DNA from: Bacteroidota bacterium
GTDB lineage: Bacteria > Bacteroidota > Ignavibacteria > UBA10030 > UBA8401
Length of the DNA: 64,000 bases
Assembly (NCBI GenBank): GCA_041658205.1
Contig: JBBAAO010000001.1
Location: 2,604,001-2,668,000, forward strand
Direction of reading: 5' to 3'
The notes below the pieces were generated by a model, which was given only the letters and a program-made list of their open reading frames with translations, was not told the DNA's origin and searched no databases. The position numbers and the translations under genes are program-made. Below are positions 50,141 to 59,113 of this stretch, one piece after another (position 1 is the stretch's first letter; the number at the start of each line of letters is the position of its first letter).

Positions 50141-50388
50141 CTGATGTTACGCAAAACCGATAATTCTTCTTATCTCGTCCCTGACGGGACTTTCAATTTG
50201 TATATCGTAATGCACTACAAATATTACGCGCCTACGGCGCTTTTAAAACCAATAAAAAGCATGAACTAATTTGTATGTTCTGTTGTCCCGGTAGGGACAA
50301 GATATTTGTAGAAGATCAAACGAATCAATTATCAAGTCCCGTCAGGGACGAAATATTCTTTCATCAATAAGGATGTGCGTAACATCAG
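50141..50388. repeat. REP/MITE-like unit with 13-bp terminal inverted repeats
   Basis: CTGATGTTACGCA (50141-50153) and TGCGTAACATCAG (50376-50388) are perfect inverted ends. Inside are several short palindromes: GTCCCTGACGGGAC near 50178, GCGCCTACGGCGC near 50227, TGTCCCGGTAGGGACA near 50283 and GTCCCGTCAGGGAC near 50336, with related flanks such as AAGATATTTGTAGAA and GAAATATTC. Similar GTCCC-GGGAC elements recur in many Bacteroidota-group genomes, from memory. Probably non-autonomous and moved by an IS200/REP-associated transposase elsewhere. Confidence 0.7.
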
Positions 50389-50400
50389 ATAGTAAAATAA

Positions 50401-50433
50401 AAATCCAGTTCCCATTGAGAGAGAACTGGATTT
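50401..50433 (-). terminator. Rho-independent terminator of citrate synthase gene
   Basis: AAATCCAGTTC (50401-50411) pairs with GAACTGGATTT (50423-50433) over an 11-nt loop; on the minus strand a TTTTTATTTT tract follows. It lies 20 bp past the gltA stop. Confidence 0.88.
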
Positions 50434-50452
50434 GTATGATACCGTAAAATGA

Positions 50453-51808
50453 TTAATGTCTTCTGCTGCGCGGAACAAAATCTCTCGGTTCTGAACCAAG
50501 ATAGATTTGCCGCGGGCGGGCAATTTTTTGCTCGGAATCCATTAGCATCTCTTCCCATTGTGCCAGCCATCCAGCCGTACGAGCGATGGCAAACAATACT
50601 GTAAAGGCATCTGTTGGGAATCCCATTGCCTGATAAATAATACCGGAATAGAAATCGACATTAGGATACAGTTTCCTCTTAATGAAATACTCATCCTCTA
50701 AAGCTGCTTTTTCCAATTCGAGCGCGATATCCAGAAGCTTGTTTCTTCCGGTCACTTCAAATACTTGATCTGCAGTCTGTTTGATAATTTTTGCGCGGGG
50801 GTCATAATTCTTGTAGATGCGATGTCCAAACCCCATTAATTTCCCTTCCCCATTTTTTACTCGTTTAATGTAATCCGGCACACGTTCCTTTGAACCAATC
50901 TCACGCAACATCAACAACACTTCTTCATTAGCTCCGCCATGCAGTGGTCCGTAAAGTGCGGCGGCGGCTCCGGCCATGGACACATACGGATCCGCATGAG
51001 AACTGCCAATACTTCGCATAACATTCGCACTGCAATTCTGTTCGTGATCTGCATGCAGAATGAAGAGAATATCAAGTGCTTTCTCCAGTACAGGATTAAT
51101 TTTAAATTTCATCTCCGTCATTTTGAACAGCATGCTGAGGAAATTGCCGGTATAACTTAACTCATTATCAGGATAGATATACGGCATGCCGAGACGGTGA
51201 CGGTAACAATATGCTGCGATCGTCGGCATTTTTCCAATGAGTCGGTACATCTGAAGTCGACGTAATTCAGGATCATTAATGTTGCGTGATTCTGGATAAA
51301 AGGTCGAAAGTGCTCCGACAGTACTGACAAGCATTCCCATAGGATGCGCGTCATGATTAAATCCTTCCATGAATTTTTTCGTGTTCTCATGCAGCATTGT
51401 GTGGTGAGTAATGTTGTACTTCCAATCGGTAAGCTGTTCGGAAGTCGGAAGTTCGCCGTGGATGATGAGGTATGCTACTTCAAGAAAAGAACTGCGTTCT
51501 GCCAGTTGTTCGATTGGGATGCCGCGATACCGAAGAATCCCCTTATCACCATCAATGAATGTTATCTTGCTCTTACATGATGCGGTATTCATGAATGCTG
51601 GATCATAAGTCATCATACCAAAATCATCTTCTGACACTTTAATCTGTCGAAGATCCATCGCTTTGATTGTTCCGTTAGTAATTGGAACGGCATATTCCTT
51701 ATCGGTCCTGCTATCGATGATCGTCATCATATCCGGCTGGATCATCTCTTTGGGAATATCGAATTTCTTCCCTGTTTTTGAATCAGTAACAATTACATTT
51801 GAATTCAT
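50453..51808 (-). CDS. gltA: Citrate synthase
   Basis: A 451-residue protein. The catalytic regions are visible: LHADHEQNCSANVMR (His), ALYGPLHGGANEEVL (second His), and FGHRIYKNYDPRAKI, with FIDGDKGILRYRGIPIEQLA near residue 85. It condenses oxaloacetate and acetyl-CoA to citrate at the entry of the TCA cycle. The first 60 residues form the beta-rich domain of the long, hexameric type of bacterial enzyme. It is monocistronic with its own terminator. A GGAG site precedes the ATG by 5-8 nt. Confidence 0.95.
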   Translation of the reverse strand: MNSNVIVTDSKTGKKFDIPKEMIQPDMMTIIDSRTDKEYAVPITNGTIKAMDLRQIKVSEDDFGMMTYDPAFMNTASCKSKITFIDGDKGILRYRGIPIEQLAERSSFLEVAYLIIHGELPTSEQLTDWKYNITHHTMLHENTKKFMEGFNHDAHPMGMLVSTVGALSTFYPESRNINDPELRRLQMYRLIGKMPTIAAYCYRHRLGMPYIYPDNELSYTGNFLSMLFKMTEMKFKINPVLEKALDILFILHADHEQNCSANVMRSIGSSHADPYVSMAGAAAALYGPLHGGANEEVLLMLREIGSKERVPDYIKRVKNGEGKLMGFGHRIYKNYDPRAKIIKQTADQVFEVTGRNKLLDIALELEKAALEDEYFIKRKLYPNVDFYSGIIYQAMGFPTDAFTVLFAIARTAGWLAQWEEMLMDSEQKIARPRQIYLGSEPRDFVPRSRRH

Positions 51809-52308
51809 AACAATCTCCTTTCGATCATACTAGTGAACTGTAATATGTGGTTCTGTAGTTAAGAATATTTGCAACAACAAAACGCGGTAGCCTAGGTAGT
51901 GTAACCGATTGGGATAAACTATAAATGAATCCGGAATTAAAAGAAGCGGGTAGTGTATGAATATGCAGTATGTCAACCGATTGTACCACGAGAGGCGTCT
52001 CCGGTATCTGAAGCGGAACAAAATATCCACAAGCAAATTAGAAAGAGATGGTTAGAATATCAACAAACGATAGAAGAAATGGTTCTTGAAAGATGAATGA
52101 TGTGATGCAATGAACATGATGAAATACTCAACGACAGAAACAAGCGATGCGGGAGTTTACTCTGTTTTCCCAATCGGTCATTTTGATCCTATTTGATCGA
52201 GGGGTGGATAGAAATGGTATTGTTAAAAAGGGATGTTTAAGAATTGAACACGAGAAGATTTTTATGATGACACTCTTTGATAAAACATTTCTTCACTTAA
52301 CATTCGCG
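51809..52308. other. 500-bp intergenic region upstream of gltA
   Basis: It should hold the gltA promoter near 51809-51900. A 32-codon frame at 51957-52055 has no family match or good ribosome site and is not called. No repeats or RNA genes were recognised. The stretch may be a decayed gene. Confidence 0.5.
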
Positions 52309-53406
52309 CTACATCGCTGTCATAGCAATTTTATCTAAAATTTTCTTTGCTAATTCCGCTTCACGCTTTGTATTAAATGACAATCGGAATGTTCCTCCTC
52401 GCCCATCACAAATCTTAAGCAACTCAATATCTTTAATATTAATATTCGCTCTGAAGAGCGCAGTGGTCAATAAAGAAAGAACTCCTGGCCGGTCATCCAC
52501 AGAAATGTACACTTCAAAGAGAGGGTGTAGGAATCCTTTGGAATTTTTTGGGATGGCATCGCGGAATATTTTTGCGCTCTGAAAACGTTGTGAAAATTTT
52601 TTACGTTTTGAAGGCGTGCTCAGATCTTTTTGAAACTGCAAAAGCAAAACAGAAAATGCTTTTACGATGGCACGAATCTCATGAGCATTGCTGGCAAGAA
52701 TATCTCTCCACATCTCATAAGGACTTGAAGCGATGCGAGTGATATCGCGGAATCCTCCTGCTGCAAGCTGTAAATATCCATGATGAGACCTGTTCTTTCG
52801 TTCAACCATATTCATCATTGCTACAGCAACAAGCTGCGGTAAATGACTGATTGTCGCGGCGATTTTATCGTGATCCGAAGCGGAAAGAAACAACACACGA
52901 GCTCCGATCAAATGAAGGAGTGAACTCAGCGATGAAATTTTCTTTTGAAGTTTTGTATCGGCACACAGGACGTATGTCGCATTTTGAAATAACATTGCAT
53001 CGGCGTATGTAATCCCTTTTCCCTCTGATCCCGCCATGGGGTGACCGCCGACAAATATTCCGTTCGATCGAAATATTTTTTTTGCCGCGCGAACGATTTC
53101 GGATTTTGTGCTTCCAACATCCGTTATGATCGCATTGGGCTTGCAATGGACAGCAATATCCGAAAGAGATTCAAGAATGGTATGTACGGGCGTACAGAGA
53201 AAAATAATATCCGCATCATGAATGGATGCTGAAAGTGATGCGGCGCCGTAATCGATCGCTTCTCTATGAAGAGCAGATTTGATCTTAGTCTTTTCATCGA
53301 ATCCCGTTACGATTGCACCAGAATTGTTCTGTTTGATCGCAAGACCCAATGAACCGCCAATAACGCCAAGACCAATGATGGTAATATGTATATTTGCTGT
53401 TTCCAT
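52309..53406 (-). CDS. tyrA: Prephenate dehydrogenase with ACT domain
   Basis: A 365-residue protein. The NAD-binding motif GLGVIGGSLG lies at 12-21, followed by IFLCTPVHTILE, ITDVGSTKSEIV and GGHPMAGSEGKG (His and Ser of the active site), then ISHLPQLVAVAM. A C-terminal ACT domain at about 290-360 (VYISVDDRPGVLSLLTTALF) is likely to sense tyrosine. It oxidatively decarboxylates prephenate to 4-hydroxyphenylpyruvate for tyrosine synthesis. aroF lies upstream on the same strand, 284 bp away, linking the two aromatic amino acid steps. Confidence 0.93.
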   Translation of the reverse strand: METANIHITIIGLGVIGGSLGLAIKQNNSGAIVTGFDEKTKIKSALHREAIDYGAASLSASIHDADIIFLCTPVHTILESLSDIAVHCKPNAIITDVGSTKSEIVRAAKKIFRSNGIFVGGHPMAGSEGKGITYADAMLFQNATYVLCADTKLQKKISSLSSLLHLIGARVLFLSASDHDKIAATISHLPQLVAVAMMNMVERKNRSHHGYLQLAAGGFRDITRIASSPYEMWRDILASNAHEIRAIVKAFSVLLLQFQKDLSTPSKRKKFSQRFQSAKIFRDAIPKNSKGFLHPLFEVYISVDDRPGVLSLLTTALFRANINIKDIELLKICDGRGGTFRLSFNTKREAELAKKILDKIAMTAM

Positions 53407-53690
53407 AAAATAATGCCACAGATTTCAACGAGAGTTTACTAGAAGCCAGCTCAAAAACACAAAATCACGGTCATTCTGAAAATAGTATCAGTTTTGCCGA
53501 TAAGTTTTTTACATGCACGGCACCCCGAACAACGGGGCTTCGCTGCGCTTAGTATAAAAACATCCAAGGCTTCCGACAATCACGAAAGTGATGCCTTCGG
53601 CAAAAGAAGGCGGACAAGTGCTCAGAATGGCAATAGTTTCATTTTTGAGATGTCTTCTAATAATCTGTGGCTAACACTGTTAAAGGTATG

Positions 53691-54707
53691 TTACGCGATT
53701 TTTCTTCCGATCGCTTCTGCAATCACACGGATCTGTTTCATCATCTCATCAAATTGATTCAGATACAGCGACTGCGGTCCGTCTGATTTTGCATGATCTG
53801 GATCGTTATGAACTTCCACAATAATTCCATCGGCACCGGCTGCTACAGCCGCACGAGCCATGGGAATAACTTTATCCCGTATTCCAATTCCGTGAGAAGG
53901 ATCTGCAATAATCGGTAAATGACTCTTTGCATGTATAACAGGAATTGCACTAATATCCATGGTATTGCGTGTTGCTGTTTCAAATGTCCGTATTCCGCGC
54001 TCACACATCATCACTTGTTTATTTCCACCGGATAAGATGTATTCAGCAGACATCAACCATTCCTCGAATGTTGCCGCTAATCCTCGCTTGAGTAACACCG
54101 GCTTTGAAGATTTTCCTAATTCCCGCAGAAAATTATAATTCTGCATATTTCGAGCACCGATTTGAATGATGTCCGCATACTTCTCCATCAATTCAAGTTG
54201 ATTTCCATCCATTGCCTCAGAGATGACTAGGAGTCCAAACTCATCTGCTGCTCGTCTCATCAGTATTAAACCTTCCTCGCCAAGGCCTTGAAAGGCATAT
54301 GGCGAAGACCGCGGCTTAAATGCACCACCGCGCAAAAATTTTGCTCCCGCTTTTGCAACGCTTTCAGCGACGGTGAAGATTTGTTTTTCATTCTCTACAG
54401 AACACGGTCCTGCCATAATAACAATAGCATCGCCGCCAATCTCACAATTTTTGAATTTATAGATAGATTTTTCTTGTTGAAACGAACGACTGGCGAGTTT
54501 ATATGGTTCGGTAATCCGATACGCATGCGCAACCCCCGGAAGCACTTCTACTTGGCGGGTATCAAAATCCGGTTTTACGCCGATTGCTCCAAGCACGGTC
54601 TGGTTTACTCCCGTGGAACGATGGACATCAAACCCAAAATCGTGGAGAATTTTTATGATTCCTTCAATTTCTTTTTCGGTAGCATTTTGTTCAACAACAA
54701 CAACCAT
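53691..54707 (-). CDS. aroF: 3-deoxy-7-phosphoheptulonate synthase (DAHP synthase)
   Basis: A 338-residue enzyme of the type Ibeta, KdsA-related class. An N-terminal ferredoxin-like/ACT-type regulatory domain (1-75, MVVVVEQNATEKEIEGIIKI) precedes the barrel with IMAGPCSVENEKQI, FLRGGAFKPRSSPYAFQGLG, QIGARNMQNYNFLRE, VMMCERGIRTFE and IADPSHGIG. It condenses phosphoenolpyruvate and erythrose 4-phosphate, starting the shikimate pathway. It lies after lptB on the minus strand with a 22-bp gap, so it may be read through from the LPS operon. Confidence 0.95.
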   Translation of the reverse strand: MVVVVEQNATEKEIEGIIKILHDFGFDVHRSTGVNQTVLGAIGVKPDFDTRQVEVLPGVAHAYRITEPYKLASRSFQQEKSIYKFKNCEIGGDAIVIMAGPCSVENEKQIFTVAESVAKAGAKFLRGGAFKPRSSPYAFQGLGEEGLILMRRAADEFGLLVISEAMDGNQLELMEKYADIIQIGARNMQNYNFLRELGKSSKPVLLKRGLAATFEEWLMSAEYILSGGNKQVMMCERGIRTFETATRNTMDISAIPVIHAKSHLPIIADPSHGIGIRDKVIPMARAAVAAGADGIIVEVHNDPDHAKSDGPQSLYLNQFDEMMKQIRVIAEAIGRKIA

Positions 54708-54729
54708 TGGTCACCCTCTCTCTGTTTAA

Positions 54730-55488
54730 TTATTCATAACGATCTAATTTAAATCCTTCACCCAAATATAATCGGCGTGCCTCAGGATCATTGGCAAGGT
54801 CTTCTGCGCTTCCCGCTTTCAGTATCTTCCCCTCAAATAACAAATATGACCGATCCGTAATCGATAGTGTCTCATGAACATTGTGATCAGTAATTAATAC
54901 ACCGATATTCCGATATTTCAATTGTTTCACGATCTCCATAATATCTTCTACGGCGATTGGATCGATTCCTGCAAACGGTTCATCCAGCAAAATAAATTTT
55001 GGATCAGTTGCCATAGCGCGCGCAATTTCCGTTCTTCGGCGTTCACCGCCGGAGAGCATAAATCCCTTGCTTTTGGCAAGGTGCGATAAACTAAACTCTT
55101 CCAAAAGTCTATCAGCACGTTCATGCTGCTCTTTTATTGAGAACTTTGTCATTTGAAGAACCGATAAAATATTATCACGCACGTTCATCGTTCTAAACAC
55201 TGATGCTTCTTGTGTTAAATACCCTACACCAGCCCTCGCACGTTTATACATTGGCAATTTTGTGATATCGTGTTCATCAAGAAACACCTTTCCCCCATTC
55301 GGTCGGATCATTCCTACAATCATATAGAATGACGTCGATTTACCGGCACCATTCGGTCCAAGCAAACCGACTATTTCTCCCTGCTGGACAGAAACGGTTA
55401 CATCGTTCACCACCGTACGCTTCTTGTATTTTTTTACAAGATGCTCGGCACGAAGACTCATGGTACTGCGTACTGCTTGTTCAGTCAT
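54730..55488 (-). CDS. lptB: LPS export ABC transporter ATP-binding protein LptB
   Basis: A 252-residue ABC ATPase; the ATG overlaps the upstream stop by 4 nt, and a second Met at residue 10 is possible. Walker A is GPNGAGKST, the signature is LSGGERRR and Walker B is FILLDEPFAGIDP. TQEASVFRTMNVRDNILSVL is diagnostic of LptB. With LptF/LptG (not in this window) it powers extraction of lipopolysaccharide from the inner membrane. It follows the lptA-like and lptC genes. Confidence 0.95.
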   Translation of the reverse strand: MTEQAVRSTMSLRAEHLVKKYKKRTVVNDVTVSVQQGEIVGLLGPNGAGKSTSFYMIVGMIRPNGGKVFLDEHDITKLPMYKRARAGVGYLTQEASVFRTMNVRDNILSVLQMTKFSIKEQHERADRLLEEFSLSHLAKSKGFMLSGGERRRTEIARAMATDPKFILLDEPFAGIDPIAVEDIMEIVKQLKYRNIGVLITDHNVHETLSITDRSYLLFEGKILKAGSAEDLANDPEARRLYLGEGFKLDRYE

Positions 55489-56741
55489 AATGGTGGCTTT
55501 GTTGGAAATACAGTTAAAAAATTTGGCCGATCATCTCGCAGGATAAATCCATCCAGGTTAAACTGCGATTCACTTTTTTCAAGCATGTTTTCGGGATAAA
55601 AAGATCCTTCTATTCCCTTAATAACATAAATCGTATTGGGTTTGCCGTCATCAAATTGCATCCTGATGGCATCACCGCTTGTTTTGTTTACGCCGTTGCC
55701 GGCAGAATCACCATAGAGAAAATACAGACTGATGGCGTTTCTTTCAACAAATGTTTCTTGCAGTTTGTTGTTTCTGAACATCATAACAATCGATCGTCCG
55801 GTCAACTGATTAAAACGATTCGGATATAGCGAATCACTTTGCGAGAGAACAAACGCACGCGTTTTAATTGATGCGCTCTTTAATCGGTTTTTTTGTAATT
55901 CCAAAAATATCGTATCGCCGGTTACCTGGTTCTCTCCATACCAAACGATCGGTTTATCATAGAGTTCTATCTTTTCATCTTGCCGAAAAAATTTTACTAA
56001 ACCGCTTCTGGCGGCAAGATTGCCGCGGACAATCACCACGCTGTCTTTTACAATCATTCTTTTGGTGGAGTCGTCAAATGATTCCATCACAAGACTCTTG
56101 ACCGCAAGCGTATCAATCTCCCCTTTATCTGTCGTATCGATCTGGAGTAATCGCGGATCCTCCGTCATCCTGCTATAATGCGTTGAATCAGAATGAACCA
56201 AATGATTGCCAAACATTGTAATGTTGTCGCTTGGATTCACAATCCTTACATTAGTTTTCGCTTCGGATCTTCGCTCTTTCTCAAAATATGTCAACTGCTC
56301 TGAATAGATGATGGTGACAGAATCGATGACTCGGACATTACGTTGAAAATACGCGCGCTCCTCATCAAGATAATATGTTCCCAATTCAGCATATAGCGTG
56401 ACGTTCGGAGTTTTCAACTTAACATTCCCTTTACCGTCCGCTTTTCGCGAATTTCCGTAATATCTTCCTTCTTTTGCCGTTAGGGTCACTGTATCACGAA
56501 CAATCTTCACATTTCCGATCAGTTCTATTTCGTTCCTGCTTAAAAACTGGATTGCTTTATCGCACCACACTTTTGTATTTCCCTGGCGAAAACGAACATT
56601 GCCGGTCAATTCTCGGACATCCTCACCATTTTCCAATTGTTTTCCTGCAAAAATATCTGCGTTTTGAAGAACAATCGTCTCCGATTGCTGAGCAAACATA
56701 ACGAAATGAAGAAGGGAAAATGTCACGAGACATTTCATCAT
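55485..56741 (-). CDS. OstA/LptA-family LPS transport protein
   Basis: A 418-residue periplasmic protein with a signal peptide (1-17, ending VMFAQ). It contains repeated OstA-like beta-jellyroll segments: VRELTGNVRFRQGNTKVWCD, EIELIGNVKIVRDTVTLTAK, GKGNVKLKTPNVTLYA, and similar blocks to the end. At more than twice the length of E. coli LptA it is the long form common in Bacteroidota. It probably forms the periplasmic bridge that carries LPS. It is encoded between lptC and lptB with 4-nt overlaps at both ends. Confidence 0.88.
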   Translation of the reverse strand: MMKCLVTFSLLHFVMFAQQSETIVLQNADIFAGKQLENGEDVRELTGNVRFRQGNTKVWCDKAIQFLSRNEIELIGNVKIVRDTVTLTAKEGRYYGNSRKADGKGNVKLKTPNVTLYAELGTYYLDEERAYFQRNVRVIDSVTIIYSEQLTYFEKERRSEAKTNVRIVNPSDNITMFGNHLVHSDSTHYSRMTEDPRLLQIDTTDKGEIDTLAVKSLVMESFDDSTKRMIVKDSVVIVRGNLAARSGLVKFFRQDEKIELYDKPIVWYGENQVTGDTIFLELQKNRLKSASIKTRAFVLSQSDSLYPNRFNQLTGRSIVMMFRNNKLQETFVERNAISLYFLYGDSAGNGVNKTSGDAIRMQFDDGKPNTIYVIKGIEGSFYPENMLEKSESQFNLDGFILRDDRPNFLTVFPTKPPL

Positions 56742-57268
56742 TTCCGCTCCGCAGTTCCTGTCACTTTAAATATTTTGTAATTACGCAGATTATGATCAGA
56801 TTCAAATCCTGTTCCTTTCAAATCTTCAGTGGGAGAGGTAATGTGTACAAATTCAGGTGAATGAATCATTTGCTTTTCATTTGTCCAAAACATTTTTTCC
56901 GTTCGAACAACCGTTCCGCTGTCTGATGTTACAATCACATTCCCAATCGCTTCAAGATTGTTCGTTCCTTCGTCTACCGAACCTCGTTTCGACGTTAACT
57001 TTGTTGTATGTTTTCCCATCTCGTCAAAAAAATCAACGATAACTCCTGAATCCAGATAAGTGATCCGCGTATTATCAAAAGCATAAATATGTCCAGCTTG
57101 AACGATGGATTTTACAATACCGGAATCAGTAAAGGTAATGGTGGAATTCCAACTTTCTTGAGACGGGAGTTGCGTACTGTTAACGCCACTAAGAACGGAA
57201 GGCCTGACCTTTTCTTCACAGCCAAGCATTAACAGCATCAGCAGTGAAGCAATAATTGTTAGTTTCAC
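56738..57268 (-). CDS. lptC: LPS export periplasmic protein LptC, lipoprotein form
   Basis: A 176-residue protein with a lipoprotein signal (IASLLMLLMLGC, Cys17). The mature part is an LptC-type beta-jellyroll: WNSTITFTDSGIVKSIVQAG, YLDSGVIVDFFDEMG, LTSKRGSVDEGTNNLEAIGN, VRTEKMFWTNEKQMIHSPEF and GTGFESDHNLRNYKI. LptC docks LPS from LptFG onto LptA. It overlaps kdsD upstream and the lptA-like gene downstream. Confidence 0.88.
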   Translation of the reverse strand: MKLTIIASLLMLLMLGCEEKVRPSVLSGVNSTQLPSQESWNSTITFTDSGIVKSIVQAGHIYAFDNTRITYLDSGVIVDFFDEMGKHTTKLTSKRGSVDEGTNNLEAIGNVIVTSDSGTVVRTEKMFWTNEKQMIHSPEFVHITSPTEDLKGTGFESDHNLRNYKIFKVTGTAERK

Positions 57269-58254
57269 GTTGACGAATCTCCGCCAAGTCCTGCACGGAC
57301 AAGATCATGTAAGTGAACCACACCGTACGGTTTTCGTTCGTCATCAACAATAATGAGTTGCGTAATGCTGAATTGCTCCATCTCTTGCAGCGCAATTGAA
57401 GCAAGAGTTCCTTTGCGAATTGTTTTAGGATTCTTCGACATCACTTGATCAGCCGTAAGATTCGTAACATCTGTTGTTTTTTGTAATAATCGACGTAAGT
57501 CACCATCGGTAATGATTCCGGCAAGTTGTCCATTATCATCAACAACGCTTGTTGCTCCCAGTCGTTTAGTCGTCATCTCCAAAATTGCGTCTTTTAAACT
57601 CGTCCTCAGTCCAATCTTTGGAGTGTGTTCGCCCGTGACAGCTAATTCTTCTATCTTTAACAGCAATCGTTTTCCAAGATTGCCGCCCGGATGAAACATA
57701 GCAAAATCATTTGCAGAAAAATTCTTCTTCTCTAGCAACGTTACTGCAAGAGCATCCCCCATAGCCAGCGTTGCTGTCGTTGAAGTCGTTGGGGCGAGAT
57801 TGTGCGGGCAAGCTTCTTCCTTTACAGAAATATCAAGTGTTACATCCGACTGCAAAGCAAGGTGAGAATGGATATTCCCGACCATTGATATCGTCGGGAC
57901 GCCGATCCTTTTAAACATTGGCATCAATTGGCGCACTTCCTGCGTATCTCCGCTTTTTGAGATACAGATGACAACATCATCATTGCGTACCATGCCAAGG
58001 TCGCCGTGCACAGCATCCGACGGATGGAGAAAAATAGAAGGTGTCCCTGTTGAGTTCATTGTTGCAACCATTTTACGTGCGATAATCCCGGATTTTCCCA
58101 TACCGGTAACGACGACTCTTCCTTTGCACTGATAAATGATATCAACTGCTTTTTGGAATGATGCATCAATGTTTTTTTCCAATGCGGCAACCGATTCAGC
58201 TTCCATGCGGATGACACGCTTTGCTGTTTGTATGTCGATCGATTCGTTGGACAT
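57265..58254 (-). CDS. kdsD: Arabinose 5-phosphate isomerase
   Basis: A 329-residue protein with an N-terminal SIS domain (GRVVVTGMGKSGIIARKMVA, FLHPSDAVHGDLGMV, ICISKSGDTQEVRQLMP) and two C-terminal CBS domains (ATSVVDDNGQLAGIITDGDL, ITQLIIVDDERKPYGVVHLH). It interconverts ribulose 5-phosphate and arabinose 5-phosphate, the first committed step to KDO of LPS. It follows kdsA by one base and overlaps lptC by 4 nt, tying KDO synthesis to LPS transport. Confidence 0.95.
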   Translation of the reverse strand: MSNESIDIQTAKRVIRMEAESVAALEKNIDASFQKAVDIIYQCKGRVVVTGMGKSGIIARKMVATMNSTGTPSIFLHPSDAVHGDLGMVRNDDVVICISKSGDTQEVRQLMPMFKRIGVPTISMVGNIHSHLALQSDVTLDISVKEEACPHNLAPTTSTTATLAMGDALAVTLLEKKNFSANDFAMFHPGGNLGKRLLLKIEELAVTGEHTPKIGLRTSLKDAILEMTTKRLGATSVVDDNGQLAGIITDGDLRRLLQKTTDVTNLTADQVMSKNPKTIRKGTLASIALQEMEQFSITQLIIVDDERKPYGVVHLHDLVRAGLGGDSST

Positions 58255-58255
58255 A

Positions 58256-59086
58256 TTATTTCACAAGTTCTTTTACTATTCTATCAATGGATATCACTTG
58301 CTTCAACAGCTTTTCCAATTGATCTAACGGAAGCTGGCTTGCAGCATCACTCATTGCTTTTGCCGGTTCAGGATGCGTTTCCACAAACAAGGCATCAATT
58401 CCTACGGCCGCTCCGGCTCTGGACAATGGGAAAATAAACTCCGGTTGTCCGCCGCTTTTACCATTTTCACCGCTTGGTAATTGAACCGAATGTGTCGCAT
58501 CCAAAACGACCGGATAGCCAAATTTCTTCATCATCACTAATCCGCGCATATCCACAACAAGATTATGATATCCAAATGTTGTGCCCCGCTCCGTTACCAT
58601 AATTTTTTGATTACCAGTTGAAGCGACTTTTTCGATGGGATGTTTAATATCATCCGGCGCGAGAAATTGACCCTTTTTAATATTCACTACTCTGCCTGTT
58701 TTCCCAGCAGCAATCAGTAAATCAGTCTGCCTGCAGAGGAATGCCGGAATCTGTAATACATCGGCAACTTGGGCTACGGTCGTTACTTCTTCACTAGTAT
58801 GAATATCCGTCAAAATGGGAAGATCAAACGCTTTTTTAACCTCATCCAAGATCTTCAGTGCCTCATCCATTCCAATTGTAACAAATCCTGCCATACTAGT
58901 TCGGTTCGCTTTTTTGTAGGACGATTTGAAGATGAGAGGAATCGAATATTTTTCACAGAGAGTTTTTATTTTTTCAGCAGTGAAAAAAATCATATCGCGG
59001 TTCTCTACTACACATGGACCGGCAATCAGCGCAAGCGGATTCCCGGCGCCAATGTTTATTGAATGTACTGCTACTTGTTTTTCCAT
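58256..59086 (-). CDS. kdsA: 3-deoxy-8-phosphooctulonate synthase
   Basis: A 276-residue protein of family-standard length. LALIAGPCVVENRDMIF, PLIFKSSYKKANRTS, ILTDIHTSEEV, IPAFLCRQTDLLIAAGKTG, VNIKKGQFLAPDD and VLDATHSVQLP are all KdsA motifs. It condenses arabinose 5-phosphate with phosphoenolpyruvate to KDO 8-phosphate. It is the first gene of the kdsA-kdsD-lptC-lptA-lptB block. Confidence 0.96.
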   Translation of the reverse strand: MEKQVAVHSINIGAGNPLALIAGPCVVENRDMIFFTAEKIKTLCEKYSIPLIFKSSYKKANRTSMAGFVTIGMDEALKILDEVKKAFDLPILTDIHTSEEVTTVAQVADVLQIPAFLCRQTDLLIAAGKTGRVVNIKKGQFLAPDDIKHPIEKVASTGNQKIMVTERGTTFGYHNLVVDMRGLVMMKKFGYPVVLDATHSVQLPSGENGKSGGQPEFIFPLSRAGAAVGIDALFVETHPEPAKAMSDAASQLPLDQLEKLLKQVISIDRIVKELVK

Positions 59087-59113
59087 ATTATGTAAGGTAC
59101 CAATCTTTACGGG

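Larger units (their letters stand above)
50094..50452. other. 359-bp intergenic region filled by REP-like unit
   Basis: Almost the whole gap is the palindromic unit at 50141-50388, followed by the terminator of citrate synthase at 50401-50433. No gene is present. Confidence 0.7.

Noticed and set aside
50141..50388. CRISPR array
   Set aside because: Palindromes are short, differ in sequence and spacing, and no cas genes are nearby; a REP-like unit explains them better.
51957..52055. 32-codon ORF upstream of gltA
   Set aside because: No ribosome site, no family match and no neighbours on its strand; too short to support.
53494..53757. 87-codon plus-strand frame between tyrA and aroF
   Set aside because: It runs into the aroF coding region on the other strand and shows no conserved content.
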